Positions 24,058-36,076 of a stretch of 64,000 nt of DNA are shown here, piece by piece. Position numbers and translations under genes: made by a program. The notes beneath the pieces were generated by a model. That model was given only the letters and a program-made list of their open reading frames with translations. It was not told the DNA's origin and ran no database searches. Each line of letters begins with the position of its first letter. The first letter of the stretch is position 1. Source of the stretch: Caprella mutica (Eukaryota > Arthropoda > Malacostraca > Amphipoda > Caprellidae); the NCBI GenBank assembly GCA_947561585.1, contig CANNZV010003231.1, positions 1-64,000 on the forward strand, in the 5' to 3' direction.

Positions 24058-25062
24058 ACACCATTTCACTTACAAATTAAAAAACCTCAAATTTCAATTT
24101 AAAATGATCAAATCTGTTTAAAAAAGATGTCATTCGAATTAAAAAAGCTAAAGTTCAAATTCAATCAAATTCAATTTGAAATAGTTGGTATTCATATTAA
24201 AATATATCAAAACAAAATTAATAATAATGAATATCTTCAATTTACGAATTTCTTCACTTACTTGTATCAATTGTTCTTTTTTTAGTTCATGTAAGTGTTA
24301 CATAGACTGTAGCTAATGGTAGGTACTATTGAAAGCTCATGGTAGGTACCAAAGCTCATGGTAGGTACCATAGTTCATGGTAGGTACCATAGTTCATGGT
24401 AGGTACCAAAGCTTAAGGTAGGTACCAAAAATCATGGTTGGTACCAAAGCTCATGGTAGGTACCAAAGCTCAAGGTAGGTAACGAAGCTCATGGTAGGTA
24501 ACGAAGCTCATTTGAAACTCAGCAATGAGTTTTAGTATCTACCATGAGCTTCGTTACCTACCATGAGCTTTGGTATCTACCATAAACAATGGTACCTACC
24601 ATGAGCTTTGGTACCTACCATGAGCTTTGATACCTGCCAAAAAGCTTACTGGCCCTGCATTTTTCAAATAAATTTTTAATTCATGAAAATTATAATTTGT
24701 ATCCATTACAATTTTTAAGAATCTGAAATTTTATATTGTCTATGTAACACTTGCATGAACTAAAAAAAGAACAATTGATACAAGTAAGTGAAGAAATTCG
24801 TAAATTGAAGATATTCATTATTATTAATTTTGTTTTAATTCTAATTTGATTTATTTTAATATGAATACCAACTATTTTAAATTGAATTTGATCTAATTTA
24901 AATTGATTGATGTTTTTTTTTCAATTTGAACTTAATTTATTTTAATTTGGCCTTGAGATTTTTCAGTTTGAATGTCCTCTTTTTTTAAATATATTTGATC
25001 TTTTTAAATTTGAATTTTAGGTTTTTTAATTTGATGATGTTTTTCAATTTGTCAGTAAAATG
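24058..25062. mobile_element. 1-kb palindromic foldback element with GGTACC minisatellite core
   Basis: Arms of about 260-330 bp (24058-24315 and 24735-25062) are inverted copies, sharing for example CAATTTACGAATTTCTTCAC, ACTTGTATCAATTGTTC and ATTCATATTAAAAT. Between them, 24320-24660 holds about ten copies of a 19-bp unit with GGTAGGTACC and AAAGCTCAT. The unit runs one way on the left and in inverted form on the right, so even the loop is folded. No coding potential. Confidence 0.85.
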
Positions 25063-25082
25063 TACTGGAACAGATATTTAGG

Positions 25083-25725
25083 TACTATTATATTATTATA
25101 TTAGCAATGTGTACCTTCTGGTTAGATAACTAGGTTGACAATTATGTTATATATATCAGCTAGGTATAGGTAGGTACCTAATGGTAATCATTCATATTAT
25201 ATAATCAGCTAGGTACCTATATAGGTAAAAATTTATATTACATAATCAACTATAGGCACCTAGCTAAACATTTATGTATAATCAGGTAGATACCTAGTTA
25301 GGTAAACGTAAATATTATATAATCGACTAGATACCTAGTTAGGTAAACATATATATATTATATAATCGACTAGATACCTATTTAGGTGAACATATATATT
25401 ATATAAATAGACTAGATACCTAGTTAGGTAACCATATATATTATATAATTGAGTAGATACCTATTTAGGTAACCATATATATTATATAATTGACTAGATA
25501 CCTAGTTTGGTAAACAATCATATTATATAACCGGCTGAATACCTACCAAGGAAAACATTAATATTATATAATCGCCTGGATACCTAAGCAGGTAAACATT
25601 TTTATTATACAGTAATTAACTAAGTAAGTACATAGGTAAACAATCATATTATATAATCGGCTAGGTAACAAGGTAAACATTTATATTTCATATCAACTAG
25701 GTACCCGTACCTAGGTATTCATTTC
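25083..25725. repeat. About 43- to 60-bp minisatellite with ACTAGATACCTAGTTAGGTAA
   Basis: Around a dozen copies of a unit with TATTATATAATCGACTAG and ATACCTAGTTAGGTAAACAT, degenerating at both ends. TAGGTACC-style motifs continue from the preceding foldback element. Confidence 0.75.
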
Positions 25726-26390
25726 TTTAATCAATGATTGTTTCTAAAATCACTAAATTATTAGGTATTAGCATTTCCATTTACTGTTCATATTGCTCTC
25801 GTTTGGATACAACACTAATAGGAATGAGATTGTTCGTGTTTGTTCAGACAAAAATATTTCAAACCTGAGTGAATTCAAGTGGTTTGTCGGAAAGTCTGGA
25901 CAGGGCTTTAGGTAGAGAATTATTATTCGTTTTTTTAATATTATTACCTGTTAAACATAAATTATTTTTAAACATTTATTTAACTGAATGTCTATGTTTA
26001 AATATTTCTTTCAAAGAATAGGTACAAGTAACTTACGATCTATGGCTGTTTACTTAATTGCTCAGCGTCGTAACACAACACCCCAAAGAGTTACTCCATT
26101 ACTATTACTGGTGGTTATCATTTTTTTACAAAATATCTTACAGAGTAAAAGAGAGGGAGAAAACCTAGTTTAGCTATAATGAAAACCAAATTTATTAATT
26201 AGAAAGTTCCAAACTTAATAATATTGGAAATAACTAGTAGCTATTTTTTTATTAATAAAATGAGCAATAATATTAAATAAATATTAATAATGTATCAGAA
26301 TTACAGGAATTAATTTTGATATTATTAAAAGAAACCTTGAGCTAGGTCTGCTATAGGGCTTGTGGGAAATCTAATTTTGCAACAACCTTA
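25726..26390. other. AT-rich spacer
   Basis: No gene recognised. A 61-codon plus frame at 25988 lacks any known motif. Confidence 0.35.
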
Positions 26391-26393
26391 CTA

Positions 26394-29300
26394 GTGTCTT
26401 ATCATTCACTTTTCTATTGTCTTATCATTCACCTTTCTAGTATCTAAACATTCACCTTTCTATTGTCTTATCATTCACCTTTCTAGTATCTAATCATTCA
26501 CCTTACTAGTGTCTTATCATTCACCTTTCTATTGTCTTATCATTCACCTTTCTATTGTCTTATCATTCAACTTTCTAGTATCTAATCATTCACCTTACTA
26601 GTGTCTTATCATTCACCTTTCTATTGTCTTATCATTCACCTTTCTATTGTCTTATCATTCACCTTTCTAGTATCTTATCATTCACCTTACTAGTGTCTTA
26701 TCATTCACCTTTCTATTGTCTTATCATTCACCTTACTAGTGTCTTATCATTTACCTTTCTATTGTCTTATCATTCACCTTTCTATTGTCTTATCATTCAC
26801 TTTTCTATTGTCTTATCATTCACCTTTCTAGTATCTAATCATTCACCTTACTAGTGTCTTATCATTCACCTTTCTATTGTCTTATCATTCACCTTTCTAT
26901 TGTCTTATCATTCACCTTTCTATTGTCTTATCATTCAACTTTCTAGTATCAAATCATTCACCTTACTAGTGTCTTATCATTCACCTTTCTATTGTCTTAT
27001 CATTCACCTTTCTAGTATCTTATCATTCACCTTACTAGTGTCTTATCATTCACCTTTCTAGTATCTTATCATTCACCTTACTAGTGTCTTATCATTTACC
27101 TTTCTATTGTCTTATCATTCACCTTTCTATTGTCTTATCATTCACCTTTCTATTGTCTTATCATTCACCTTTCTATTGTCTTATCATTCACCTTTCTAGT
27201 ATCTAATCATTCACCTTACTAGTATCTAATCATTCACCTTTCTATTGTCTTATCATTCACCTTTCTATTGTCTTATCATTCACCTTTCTAGTATCTTATC
27301 ATTCACCTTACTAGTGTCTTATCATTCACCTTTCTATTGTCTTATCATTCACCTTACTAGTGTCTTATCATTTACCTTTCTATTGTCTTATCATTCGCTT
27401 TTCTATTGTCTTATCATTCACCTTTCTAGTATCTAATCATTCACCTTACTAGTGTCTTATCATTCACCTTTCTATTGTCTTATCATTCACCTTTCTATTG
27501 TCTTATCATTCAACTTTCTAGTATCTAATCATTCACCTTACTAGTGTCTTATCATTCACCTTTCTATTGTCTTATCATTCACCTTTCTAGTATCTTATCA
27601 TTCACCTTACTAGTGTCTTATCATTCACCTTTCTAGTATCTTATCATTCACCTTACTAGTGTCTTATCATTTACCTTTCTATTGTCTTATCATTCACCTT
27701 TCTATTGTCTTATCATTCACCTTCCTAGTATCTAATCATCCACCTTACTAGTGTCTTATCATTCACCTTTCTATTGTCTTATCATTCACCTTTCTATTGT
27801 CTTATCATTCAACTTTCTAGTATCTTATCATTCACCTTACTAGTTTCTTATCATTCACCTTTCTATTGTCTTATCATTCACCTTTCTAGTATCTTATCAT
27901 TCACCTTACTAGTGTCTTATCATTCACCTTTCTATTGTCTTATCATTCACCTTTATATTGTCTTATCATTCACCTTTCTATTGTCTTATCATTCACCTTT
28001 CTAGTATCTTATCATTCACCTTACTAGTGTCTTATCATTCACCTTTCTATTGTCTTATCATTCACCTTTCTAGTATCTTATCATTCACCTTACTAGTGTC
28101 TTATCATTCACCTTTCTATTGTCTTATCAATCACCTTTCTAGTATCTTATCATTCACCTTACTAGTATCTTAGCATTCACCTTTCTATTGTCTTATCAAT
28201 CACCTTTCTAGTATCTTATCATTCACCTTACTAGTATCTTAGCATTCACCTTTCTATTGTCTTATCATTTACCTTTCTATTGTCTTATCATTCACCTTTC
28301 TATTGTCTTATCATTCACCTTTCTATTGTCTTATCATTCACCTTTCTAGTATCTAATCATTCACCTTACTAGTGTCTTATCATTCACCTTTCTATTGTCT
28401 TATCATTCACCTTTCTATTGTCTTATCATTCAACTTTCTAGTATCTAATCATTCACCTTACTAGTGTCTTATCATTCACCTTTCCATTGTCTTATCATTC
28501 ACCTTTCTATTGTCTTATCATTCAACTTCCTAGTATCTAATCATTCACCTTACTAGTGTCTTATCATTCACCTTTCTATTGTCTTATCATTCAGCTTTCT
28601 AGTATCTTATCATTCACCTTACTAGTGTCTTATCATTCACCTTGCTATTGTCTAATCATTCACCTTTCTATTGTCTAATCATTCACCTTTCTATTGTCTT
28701 ATCATTCACCTTTCTAATGTCTTATCATTCACCTTTCTAGTATCTTATCATTCACCTTACTAGTGTCTTTTCATTCACCTTTCTATTGTCTTTTCATTCA
28801 CCTTTCTATTGTCTTTTCATTCACCTTTCTATTGTCTTTTCATTCACCTTTCTATTGTCTTATCATTCACCTTTCTAGTATCTTATCATTCACCTTTCTA
28901 TTGTCTTATCATTCACCTTTCTATTGTCTTATCATTCACCTTTCTATTGTCTTATCATTCAACTTTCTAGTATCTAATCATTCACCTTACTAGTGTCTTA
29001 TCATTCACCTTTCTATTGTCTTATCATTCACCTTTCTATTGTCTTATCATTCAACTTTCTAGTATCTAATCATTCACCTTACTAGTGTCTTATCATTCAC
29101 CTTTCTATTGTCTTATCATTCACCTTTCTATTGTCTTATCATTCACCTTTCTATTGTCTTATCATTCACCTTTCTATTGTCTTATCATTCACCTTTCTAT
29201 TGTCTTATCATTCAGCTTTCTAGTATCTTATCATTCACCCTACTAGTGTCTTATCATTCACCTTTCTAGTATCTTATCATTCACCTTACTATTGTCTTAT

Positions 29301-31215
29301 CATTCACCTTTCTATTGTCTTATCATTCACCTTTCTAGTATCTTATCATTCACCTTTCTAGTATCTTATCATTCACCTTACTAGTGTCTTTTCATTCACC
29401 TTTCTATTGTCTTTTCATTCACCTTTCTATTGTCTTTTCATTCACCTTTCTATTGTCTTTTCATTCACCTTTCTATTGTCTTATCATTCACCTTTCTAGT
29501 GTCTTATCATTCACCTTACTAGTGTCTTATCATTCACCTTTCTATTGTCTTATCATTCACGTTTCTAGTATCTAATCATTCACCTTACTAGTGTCTTATC
29601 ATTTACCTTTCTATTGTCTTATCATTCACCTTTCTAATATCTTATCATTCACCTTTCTATTGTCTTATCATTCACCTTACTAGTGTCTTAACATTCACCT
29701 TTCTAGTATCTTATCATTCACCTTTCTAGTATCTTATCATTCACCTTTCTAGTATCTTATCATTCACCTTACTAGTATCTTATCATTCACCTTACTAGTG
29801 TCTTATCATTCACCTTTCTATTGTCTTATCATTCACCTTTCTAGTATCTTATCATTCACCTTACTAGTGTCTTATCATTCACCTTACTAGTGTCTTATCA
29901 TTCACCTTTCTATTGTCTTATCATTCACCTTTCTATTGTCTTATCATTCACCTTTCTAGTATCTTATCATTCACCTTACTAGTGTCTTATCATTCACCTT
30001 TCTATTGTCTTATCATTCACCTTTCTAGTATCTTATCATTCACCTTTCTAGTATCTTATCATTCACCTTTCTAGTATCTTATCATTCACCTTACTAGTGT
30101 CTTATCATTCACCTTACTAGTGTCTTATCATTCACCTTACTAGTGTCTTAACATTCACCTTCTTAGTGTCTTAACATTCACCTTACTATTGTCTTATTAT
30201 TCACCTTTCTATTGTCTTATCAATCACCTTACTAGTGTCTTATCAATCACCTTACTAGTGTCTTATCATTCACCTTACTAGTGTCTTATCAATCACCTTT
30301 CTATTGTCTTATCATTCACCTTACTAGTGTCTTATCATTCACCTTACTAGTGTCTTATTATTCAGCTTACTAGTGTCTTATCATTCACCTTACTAGTGTC
30401 TTATCATTCACCTTACTAGTGTCTTATCATTCACCTTACTAGTGTCTTATCATTCACCTTACTAGTGTCTTATTATTCAGCTTACTAGTGTCTTATCAAT
30501 CAGCTTACTAGTGTCTTAACATTCACCTTACTAGTGTCTTATCAATCACCTTACTAGTGTCTTATCAATCACCTTTCTATTGTCTTATCATTCACCTTAC
30601 TAGTGTCTTATCATTCACCTTACTAGTGTCTTATCATTCACCTTACTAGTGTCTTATCATTCACCTTACTAGTGTCTTAACATTCACCTTACTAGTGTCT
30701 TATCAATCACCTTACTAGTGTCTTATCATTCATCTTACTAGTGTCTTATCATTCACCTTACTAGTGTCTTATCATTCACCTTACTAGTGTCTTATCATTC
30801 ACCTTACTAGTGTCTTATCATTCACCTTTCTATTGTCTTATCATTCACCTTACTAGTGACTTATCATTCACCTTACTAGTGTCTTATCATTCACCTTACT
30901 AGTGTCTTATCATTCAGCTTACTAGTGTCTTATCATTCACCTTACTAGTGTCTTAACATTCACCTTACTAGTGTCTTATCATTCACCTTACTAGTGTCTT
31001 ATCATTCACCTTACTAGTGTCTTATCATTCACCTTACTAGTGTCTTATTATTCAGCTTACTAGTGTCTTATCATTCACCTTACTAGTGTCTTATCATTCA
31101 CCTTACTAGTGTCTTATCATTCACCTTACTAGTGTCTTATTATTCACCTTACTAGTGTCTTATCATTCACCTTACTAGTGTCTTATCATTCACCTTACTA
31201 GTGTCTTATTATTCA
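26394..31215. repeat. 23-bp tandem satellite (about 210 monomers)
   Basis: Head-to-tail repeats of a 23-bp unit (GTCTTATCATTCACC plus one of three 8-bp endings: TTTCTATT, TTTCTAGT with TATC, or TTACTAGT). Ending frequencies shift along the array: TTTCTATTGT dominates on the left and TTACTAGTGT (with the palindrome ACTAGT) from about 30100 on. A 621-bp period (27 monomers) is visible: the same peptide-like frames recur at 26624 and 27245, and at 28763 and 29384. Short ORFs in the array are repeat translations, not genes. The whole array lies inside the hAT element. Confidence 0.95.
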
Positions 31216-31605
31216 GCTTACTAACGTAATATCGTTCACCTTACTAACGTATGTAACATCGTTCACCTTACTAACGTACGTAATATCGTTCACCTTACTA
31301 ACGTACGTAATATCGTTCACCTTACTAACGTACGTAATATCGTTCACCTTACTAACGTACGTAATATCGTTCACCTTACTAACGTACGTAATATCGTTAA
31401 CCTTACTAACGTACGTAATATCGTTCACCTTACTAACGTACGTAATATCGTTCACCTTACTAACGTACGTAATATCGTTCACCTTACTAACGTACGTAAT
31501 ATCGTTTACCTTACTAACGTACGTAATATCGTTTACCTTACTAACGTACGTAATATCGTTCACCTTACTAACGTACGTAATATCGTTTACCTTACTACCA
31601 AAATA
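31216..31605. repeat. 27-bp satellite variant derived from the 23-bp unit
   Basis: About 14 copies of CACCTTACTAACGTACGT plus AATATCGTT, directly continuous with the 23-bp array. CACCTTACTA and the trailing ATCRTT are shared, and a 4-bp gain brings in CGTACG. Since 27 is 9 codons, a minus-strand frame of NDITYVSKV repeats stays open; I consider it non-genic. Confidence 0.92.
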
Positions 31606-31860
31606 TCGTTCACAGGCAGCTCACCTTTTAATGCACACCACACTTAAAAAATAAGAACAAAATGGTAATAAATAGTTTTTAGTAGAAACAGTCATATGTA
31701 ACGGTAAACTTTATAAAATAATTTGATTTTAAAAAGTAAGTGTATCAGTAGCGTGCAATAATCTCTCACATTAATGCTGCTCAACTGGAAGAAGAGTAGA
31801 TGATATCTGTACTATTTTTCAAAAGAGAATGAACAGTATCACAGATACAACAAAATTAAT
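31606..31860. other. Unique sequence inside the right end of the hAT element
   Basis: AT-rich sequence between the satellite and the right terminal repeat. On the minus strand this would be the 5' untranslated or promoter region of the transposase. No clear promoter motif was identified. Confidence 0.35.
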
Positions 31861-31926
31861 ATGTTATTATTCCATGCCCCCACCATGACCACTTTGGGGG
31901 CAATGACCACAGTTTAAGAACCTCTA

Positions 31927-31934
31927 CCCTAGAG
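31927..31934. repeat. 8-bp target-site duplication, right copy (CCCTAGAG)
   Basis: Identical to 18064-18071; directly abuts AAGAACCTCTA, the inverted hAT terminus. Confidence 0.85.
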
Positions 31935-32060
31935 CTTCGGAAAAAAGTACCGCCACTGTCCACACAAGTAGCGGCGCTGCCGGTACAAAAAAAGAAGCGC
32001 CGCCTGTAGCGCAGGCTACATGTAGCGGTGCTGTGTCCACCTCCTTTTGCTTGTCCTAAT
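31935..32060. repeat. GC-rich GTAGCGC repeat (hAT insertion target)
   Basis: Dense GC motifs (TAGCGGCGCTGCCGGTAC, GCGCCGCCTGTAGCGC, GTAGCGGTGCTG) continue the GCAGCGCTGTAGCGC sequence on the left flank at about 18043. Joining the two flanks across one CCCTAGAG gives the likely pre-insertion repeat. Confidence 0.55.
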
Positions 32061-32465
32061 GATAAACTTTCACCGTTCAATTTATTATTAGCCTTTTGAA
32101 AATAAAGTATTTAAGTTTTAGGATCGTGTAATGAGAGTAGTCTGAATCTGAAATATTAGACCAGTTATTTCCTATTCACTTTCTTTCTGCTGGTACCGAT
32201 ATTTGAATATACTTCGTTAACTTATTTAAAAGTAGATTGAATAACACCACTGGCGTAATTTCTCTGTCTTACAAAACTAAACTTCCAAAGTATTAAATTT
32301 AGACATTTCACAACCAGGGTTGTGATAATATAATTTTAGCATGAATATTTAATATTGAAGCATATTTAAAATGAAGTTTATTCTTAATATTGAAAATTAT
32401 TTTAAAATATTCTTTTTTATTGGAAAATATTCTTTCTTATTAGAGAATATTCTTTTCGAACTATC

Positions 32466-32610
32466 CACGGAAAAAAGCTCTTCTTAAAATGTGATCACAC
32501 TTGCGTTTTTTTTATCACTGAAGTAAAAAACAACTGTTATTCTTAAATCAGCGATAAAAAAACGCAAGCGTAAAAACATTTTAAGAAAACTTTTTTTCCC
32601 ACGGTGTTAA
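32466..32610. mobile_element. 145-bp imperfect hairpin MITE
   Basis: CCACGGAAAAAAGCTCTTCT, TAAAATG, ACTTGCGTTTTTTT and ATC on the left are answered by inverted CGATAAAAAAACGCAAG, CATTTTAAGAAA and TTTTTCCCACGG on the right. Confidence 0.65.
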
Positions 32611-33224
32611 TGCAAGTGTGAAACGGGTCTTAACCAATGCAATGAACAAGCGAAGAACGAGTGAGTATTCAGAGTGAAAACTTCAATGAGATTAAAATGT
32701 CACTGAAGTTTTTCTATTTCCAAATAGTTTCCAAGAAGTGTAAGCTCCCTGTATTATAATGTCTACCATTATATTTTTTTCCCTTTTATTCACTGCCTTT
32801 TAGTAAGTAAAATCACAGACTTAGCTCTAAGAATAACCTTCGTGCAGTGACAAAAATAACACCCTCACTCTTTGCTTACCTGTTCTTAAACTATGACCAT
32901 CAGGTCAAAAATGTTTTTACTTGTTAATAGTACAATAAGAGTTGTAGAAACAGAGACCAAGATACAGTTTTTTCGTTCATTGGCTAACGATTTACAAGTA
33001 TTTGAAAAAGCGGACACATTTTTGTGGCCCATACTGTATAATTTTTATGTTCAGATATAGGGCACATAAGCAAAAAGTTTCCTATATACAGTAGAATTGA
33101 TCTATAGTGAACTCCTATGTAGTGAATGTGGTAGGATATAGCCTGAATAGTAAACAAATTTTCTTTAGTCGGTAATAAAATTGCCCTTCCCAGTCAGAAA
33201 AATAAGGTTGTATTATGAGTGGCT
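32611..33224. other. Non-coding stretch
   Basis: No gene or recognisable element; moderately AT-rich. Confidence 0.35.
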
Positions 33225-33495
33225 ATGGTTGGCGAGGTTATATTATAGGAGATTATGAGCGGCATCCCAGCCAATTCAGAGAATATAGGAGATTATGAGC
33301 GGCATCCCCGCTCATAAAATATAGGCGGGATCTGCAACCATAAATCGACCTTAATATAGTCGGACTGCCCGCCTATATCATAATTCATAAATTTTATAGG
33401 AGATTATGAGTGGCATCCCCGCCCAAGAAAATATTAGCGGCATTGCAACCATAATCAACCACAAAAGGTACAGTTGCGCTTCCCGCCTATATTTG
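33225..33495. repeat. Repeats of TATAGGAGATTATGAGCGGCATCC
   Basis: Three copies of AGGAGATTATGAG(C/T)GGCATCCC at about 33255, 33290 and 33400, alternating with GGCGGGATCTGCAACCATAA-like and CCCGCCTATAT segments. The latter are partly inverted relative to TATAGGCGGG, giving small foldback structures. Confidence 0.6.
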
Positions 33496-33676
33496 AAAAT
33501 ATATATACCTAGGCTATTTTACATTATTTGAATATGCATACAATCAAGGTATATTAGTTAATATACAATATACTATACCTACTAGCGCTATATCAAGGTA
33601 AGCACGAATGAGTGGGTTTGTTATAGTTTGAAGTAAAGTAATTTTCTTCTGAGCGCAATAATAAACTATTTTTTGT

Positions 33677-33985
33677 GGTAGCCGGTAAATTGCTCAAAAA
33701 CAATTGCTCGAATGAACAATTGCTCGAAAGAACAGTTGCTCGAACGAACAATTGCTCGAATGAACAATTGCTCGAATTATCAAATTGCTCGAATGAACAA
33801 AATTGCTCGAATTATAAAATTGCACAGTTTTCGATTTTATAAAAGTCACTTATTCATGAAGTGGAGCTGCACCTAACAATCCTTGTTTCTTTTTAGTAAC
33901 TGATCATTAATCATTCTATAAATGATTTTAATTATTACTCAATCTGCATAATCTTTTTTTAGACCGTTTGTGTATATATATATAA
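33677..33985. mobile_element. Solo arm of the TTGCTCGAA foldback family
   Basis: Starts GGTAGCCGGTAAATTGCTC, continues as an array of AATTGCTCGAATGAAC units, then AAATTGCACAGTTTTCGAT and AAGTGGAGCTGCACCTAAC. It matches the left arm of the element at 47282-48707 and lacks the 458-bp insertion seen there. No inverted partner arm follows. Confidence 0.82.
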
Positions 33986-34985
33986 TTTTTCTCCATGTTA
34001 TCCTACACTATCAGTGACTATTTGAGGGGAATTATGAATATTTAATCATTTTGGAGAGAAATTTAGTACCTACGGATCTTGCTACCTAGATGCTAAAAAC
34101 AACTTAAGTAAACTTACCGTTAACAACAGTTTCTTCCATAAGCATAAATCACACTAAAAGTAGGTCAGAAGATTCGCTCAAACAGTTAAATAATTAGATG
34201 ATTGATCCAAGATTACCTAGTTAAAAAGCTATGTCCTTGCACCATTCTTAGTCAGGAATCAGGATTCCTCAATCCTGGTTTCTGGTTACCTGGAGAACTT
34301 TAGCGGGCGGGAATTTGCAACGTCAGAGCAATCAGGCTGCCAACACCCAACAGGGCTACCAACATCATATTTTTATTTCGAAAAAGGAGACTACAATAAC
34401 AGCAAAATAACTAACCAAGTAGCTATGTGGTAATAAGAGCAATTATTAGTAATGTAAATCTGACAGTTTTATTGTTCATGTGATCGATATTGGTATATGA
34501 TCATCAACTGTACCAAATTATCTTATTTTCAGAATAATACCACCACCCAGCTAACTATAGGTCTATGAAACAATTAATTAGCCAATTTGTGGAGAGTTCT
34601 CAAACTTCCAATAATTTCAAATATCATAGTTATAGGTTTTTAAAGTGGTAGGTAAGAAAAAGTGAGATGGTTGATCAGCTCATATCGGGCATTGATATGA
34701 GTGGCTGATTTGGATATTAGAACGTATCATGCATGGGTGTGTAAATGCAGCTATATATGTAGATAACAATTTAATTGTATATTGAAAAATTATATAAAAT
34801 TAGTTTTTCGTTCGTCGTTCCATCTACTAGGCCTTAACTTCAATATTGAGACAAAGTATTACCGAAATAATTATTTTTAAATTAGTTATATAAAATAGGA
34901 TTAATTAAATGAACTAATTTGAAATATCTATTTTAAGAAAATTAATCGACACATTAACACATCCAAAGAAACAAAATACAATGAA
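33986..34985. other. Non-coding stretch, possibly decayed BEL/Pao 3' end
   Basis: No recognisable integrase catalytic core, LTR or other gene. The BEL/Pao remnant loses similarity at about 34990. Confidence 0.35.
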
Positions 34986-34989
34986 ATAT

Positions 34990-35403
34990 GCAATTTCTTA
35001 ATAAATATATTATGTATACTATTAATGAAATTATCGATTTGGAAAAATTTAGAATATCCTATCACCGAAACATTGAAATTAATTTACCAAAAAATTACAA
35101 TATTGAATTATTGCATCAATTTCGCGTTACTAGTTTATGCTACCTGTTCTCGTCCAAATACAAATTAAATTGTTTGATCAAATTTGGCATCTTTCTTGTA
35201 GTAGACTTTGATGGAGCATTCAGGAATGATATGCACTCACTGAAATGTAGCCACTGGTCCGCTCTAATTATGTTAGTACGAGCTTCTACAAATAGATTTT
35301 GATCAGACTTAAACTTAATCACCTTCATCTTTAATTTTAGAACAAACTTCAGTACATATCTGTGAATTCGAACTAATTTAGAGAAAGATGAATATTGTTC
35401 CAA
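34990..35403 (-). pseudogene. BEL/Pao integrase N-terminal fragment
   Basis: YSSFSKLVRIHRYVLKFVLK, then EARTNIIRADQWLHFSECISF and NLIKQFNLYLDENR match the segment that precedes integrase in this family. A frameshift and stop follow; a TSNAKLMQ-stop-FNIVIFW stretch resembles the next conserved block. The zinc-binding and catalytic parts are not recognisable, so the element ends here. Confidence 0.65.
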
Positions 35404-36076
35404 AGGAATTAACAGAGTTATTCATGTTAATAACGTTTACTGTCAATGGCATATCATGCTTTACAAAATCAGAACATGGAACAGTCACTGTCATCGGGTT
35501 AGGCAGCAATGAATCGTCTTTCAAAAAAGGAGGACCGCTCAAAAAATTAGATTTAGTCAATTGTTTATGACTGATCACTCTAGTGGTATGATCTGCCGGA
35601 TTTTCTCCACCTGCTATGAACATGAATGTCACAGGCATAGCTTCACAAATTTCCTGTATTTTAAGGATTCTGTTTCGAACGAAAACACGCCGTTTGTTTT
35701 CTTTCTTAGACAATTTGTTGGAACAAGCGTCAATCCAACTTAGCGTTATCATGCTGTCACAGTACAGCTCCACATCATTGATTTTGATCGGTACCGACAG
35801 ATCCGACCCGCATAGCTTTTCTTCTAAGTCCTTCGCCAATTCTAGTCCCAAAAGAACAGCACATAGCTCCAAAGAAGGAATTGTTTTCCTCCCAAGCTAG
35901 TTGCTAATTATTTTGTTCTTCGACAAAATGAAAGATACTTTCTTTGTTGCATAGCACTGGAGATATACCAACGTGCCCAAGAAATGCTTTGATGCATCCG
36001 TGAAAATTAAGAGTTCATAATTTCTATCTCTGCTCCTAACTGAACTGTCAACCCTTATTTCACTCGCAGCATTTAC
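35378..36076 (-). pseudogene. BEL/Pao RNase H-like region
   Basis: In frame after the 36077 stop the sequence reads LLIFTDASKHFLGTLVYLQ (first Asp), SKNKIISN, a TAG at about 35899, then GRKTIPSLELCAVLLGLELA, VELYCDSMITLSWID, FVRNRILKIQEI and GGENPADHTTR. All are standard BEL/Pao RNase H landmarks in the right order. One nonsense codon and a diverged C-terminus mark it as dead. Confidence 0.82.

Larger units (their letters stand above)
18072..31926 (-). mobile_element. Very large (13.9 kb) autonomous hAT element, Charlie/ZBED-like
   Basis: The left end at 18072 reads CAGAGGTTCTTTAACTTTGG. The right end read inward from 31926 is TAGAGGTTCTTAAACTGTGG; both are followed by CAT.GCCCCC. This matches the CAGNGGTTCT hAT-Charlie style of terminus, with a perfect 8-bp duplication CCCTAGAG outside. 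The only intact transposase between the ends is a BED-finger hAT protein at 20467-22248 (minus), as expected for this type. Typical hATs are 2-5 kb. Here nested elements and satellites fill the space: mariner-type ends, a 1-kb palindrome, a 25-kb minisatellite, and a 5.2-kb satellite between the transposase 5' side and the right terminus. The insertion target is itself a GC-rich GTAGCGC repeat, seen on both flanks. Confidence 0.8.

Noticed and set aside
26624..29575. Series of 63-76 codon plus-strand ORFs rich in HSPFYCLI
   Set aside because: They arise from the 23-bp satellite and stop whenever monomer variants shift.
31213..31563. 116-codon NDITYVSKV repeat ORF
   Set aside because: Result of a 27-bp unit being a multiple of three; no flanking coding sequence.
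1..31605. Regularly spaced repeats suggestive of CRISPR
   Set aside because: Units are contiguous with no unique spacers, and the context is eukaryotic.
35388..35900. Three plus-strand ORFs of 60-94 codons
   Set aside because: They are antisense shadows of the BEL/Pao RNase H region on the minus strand.
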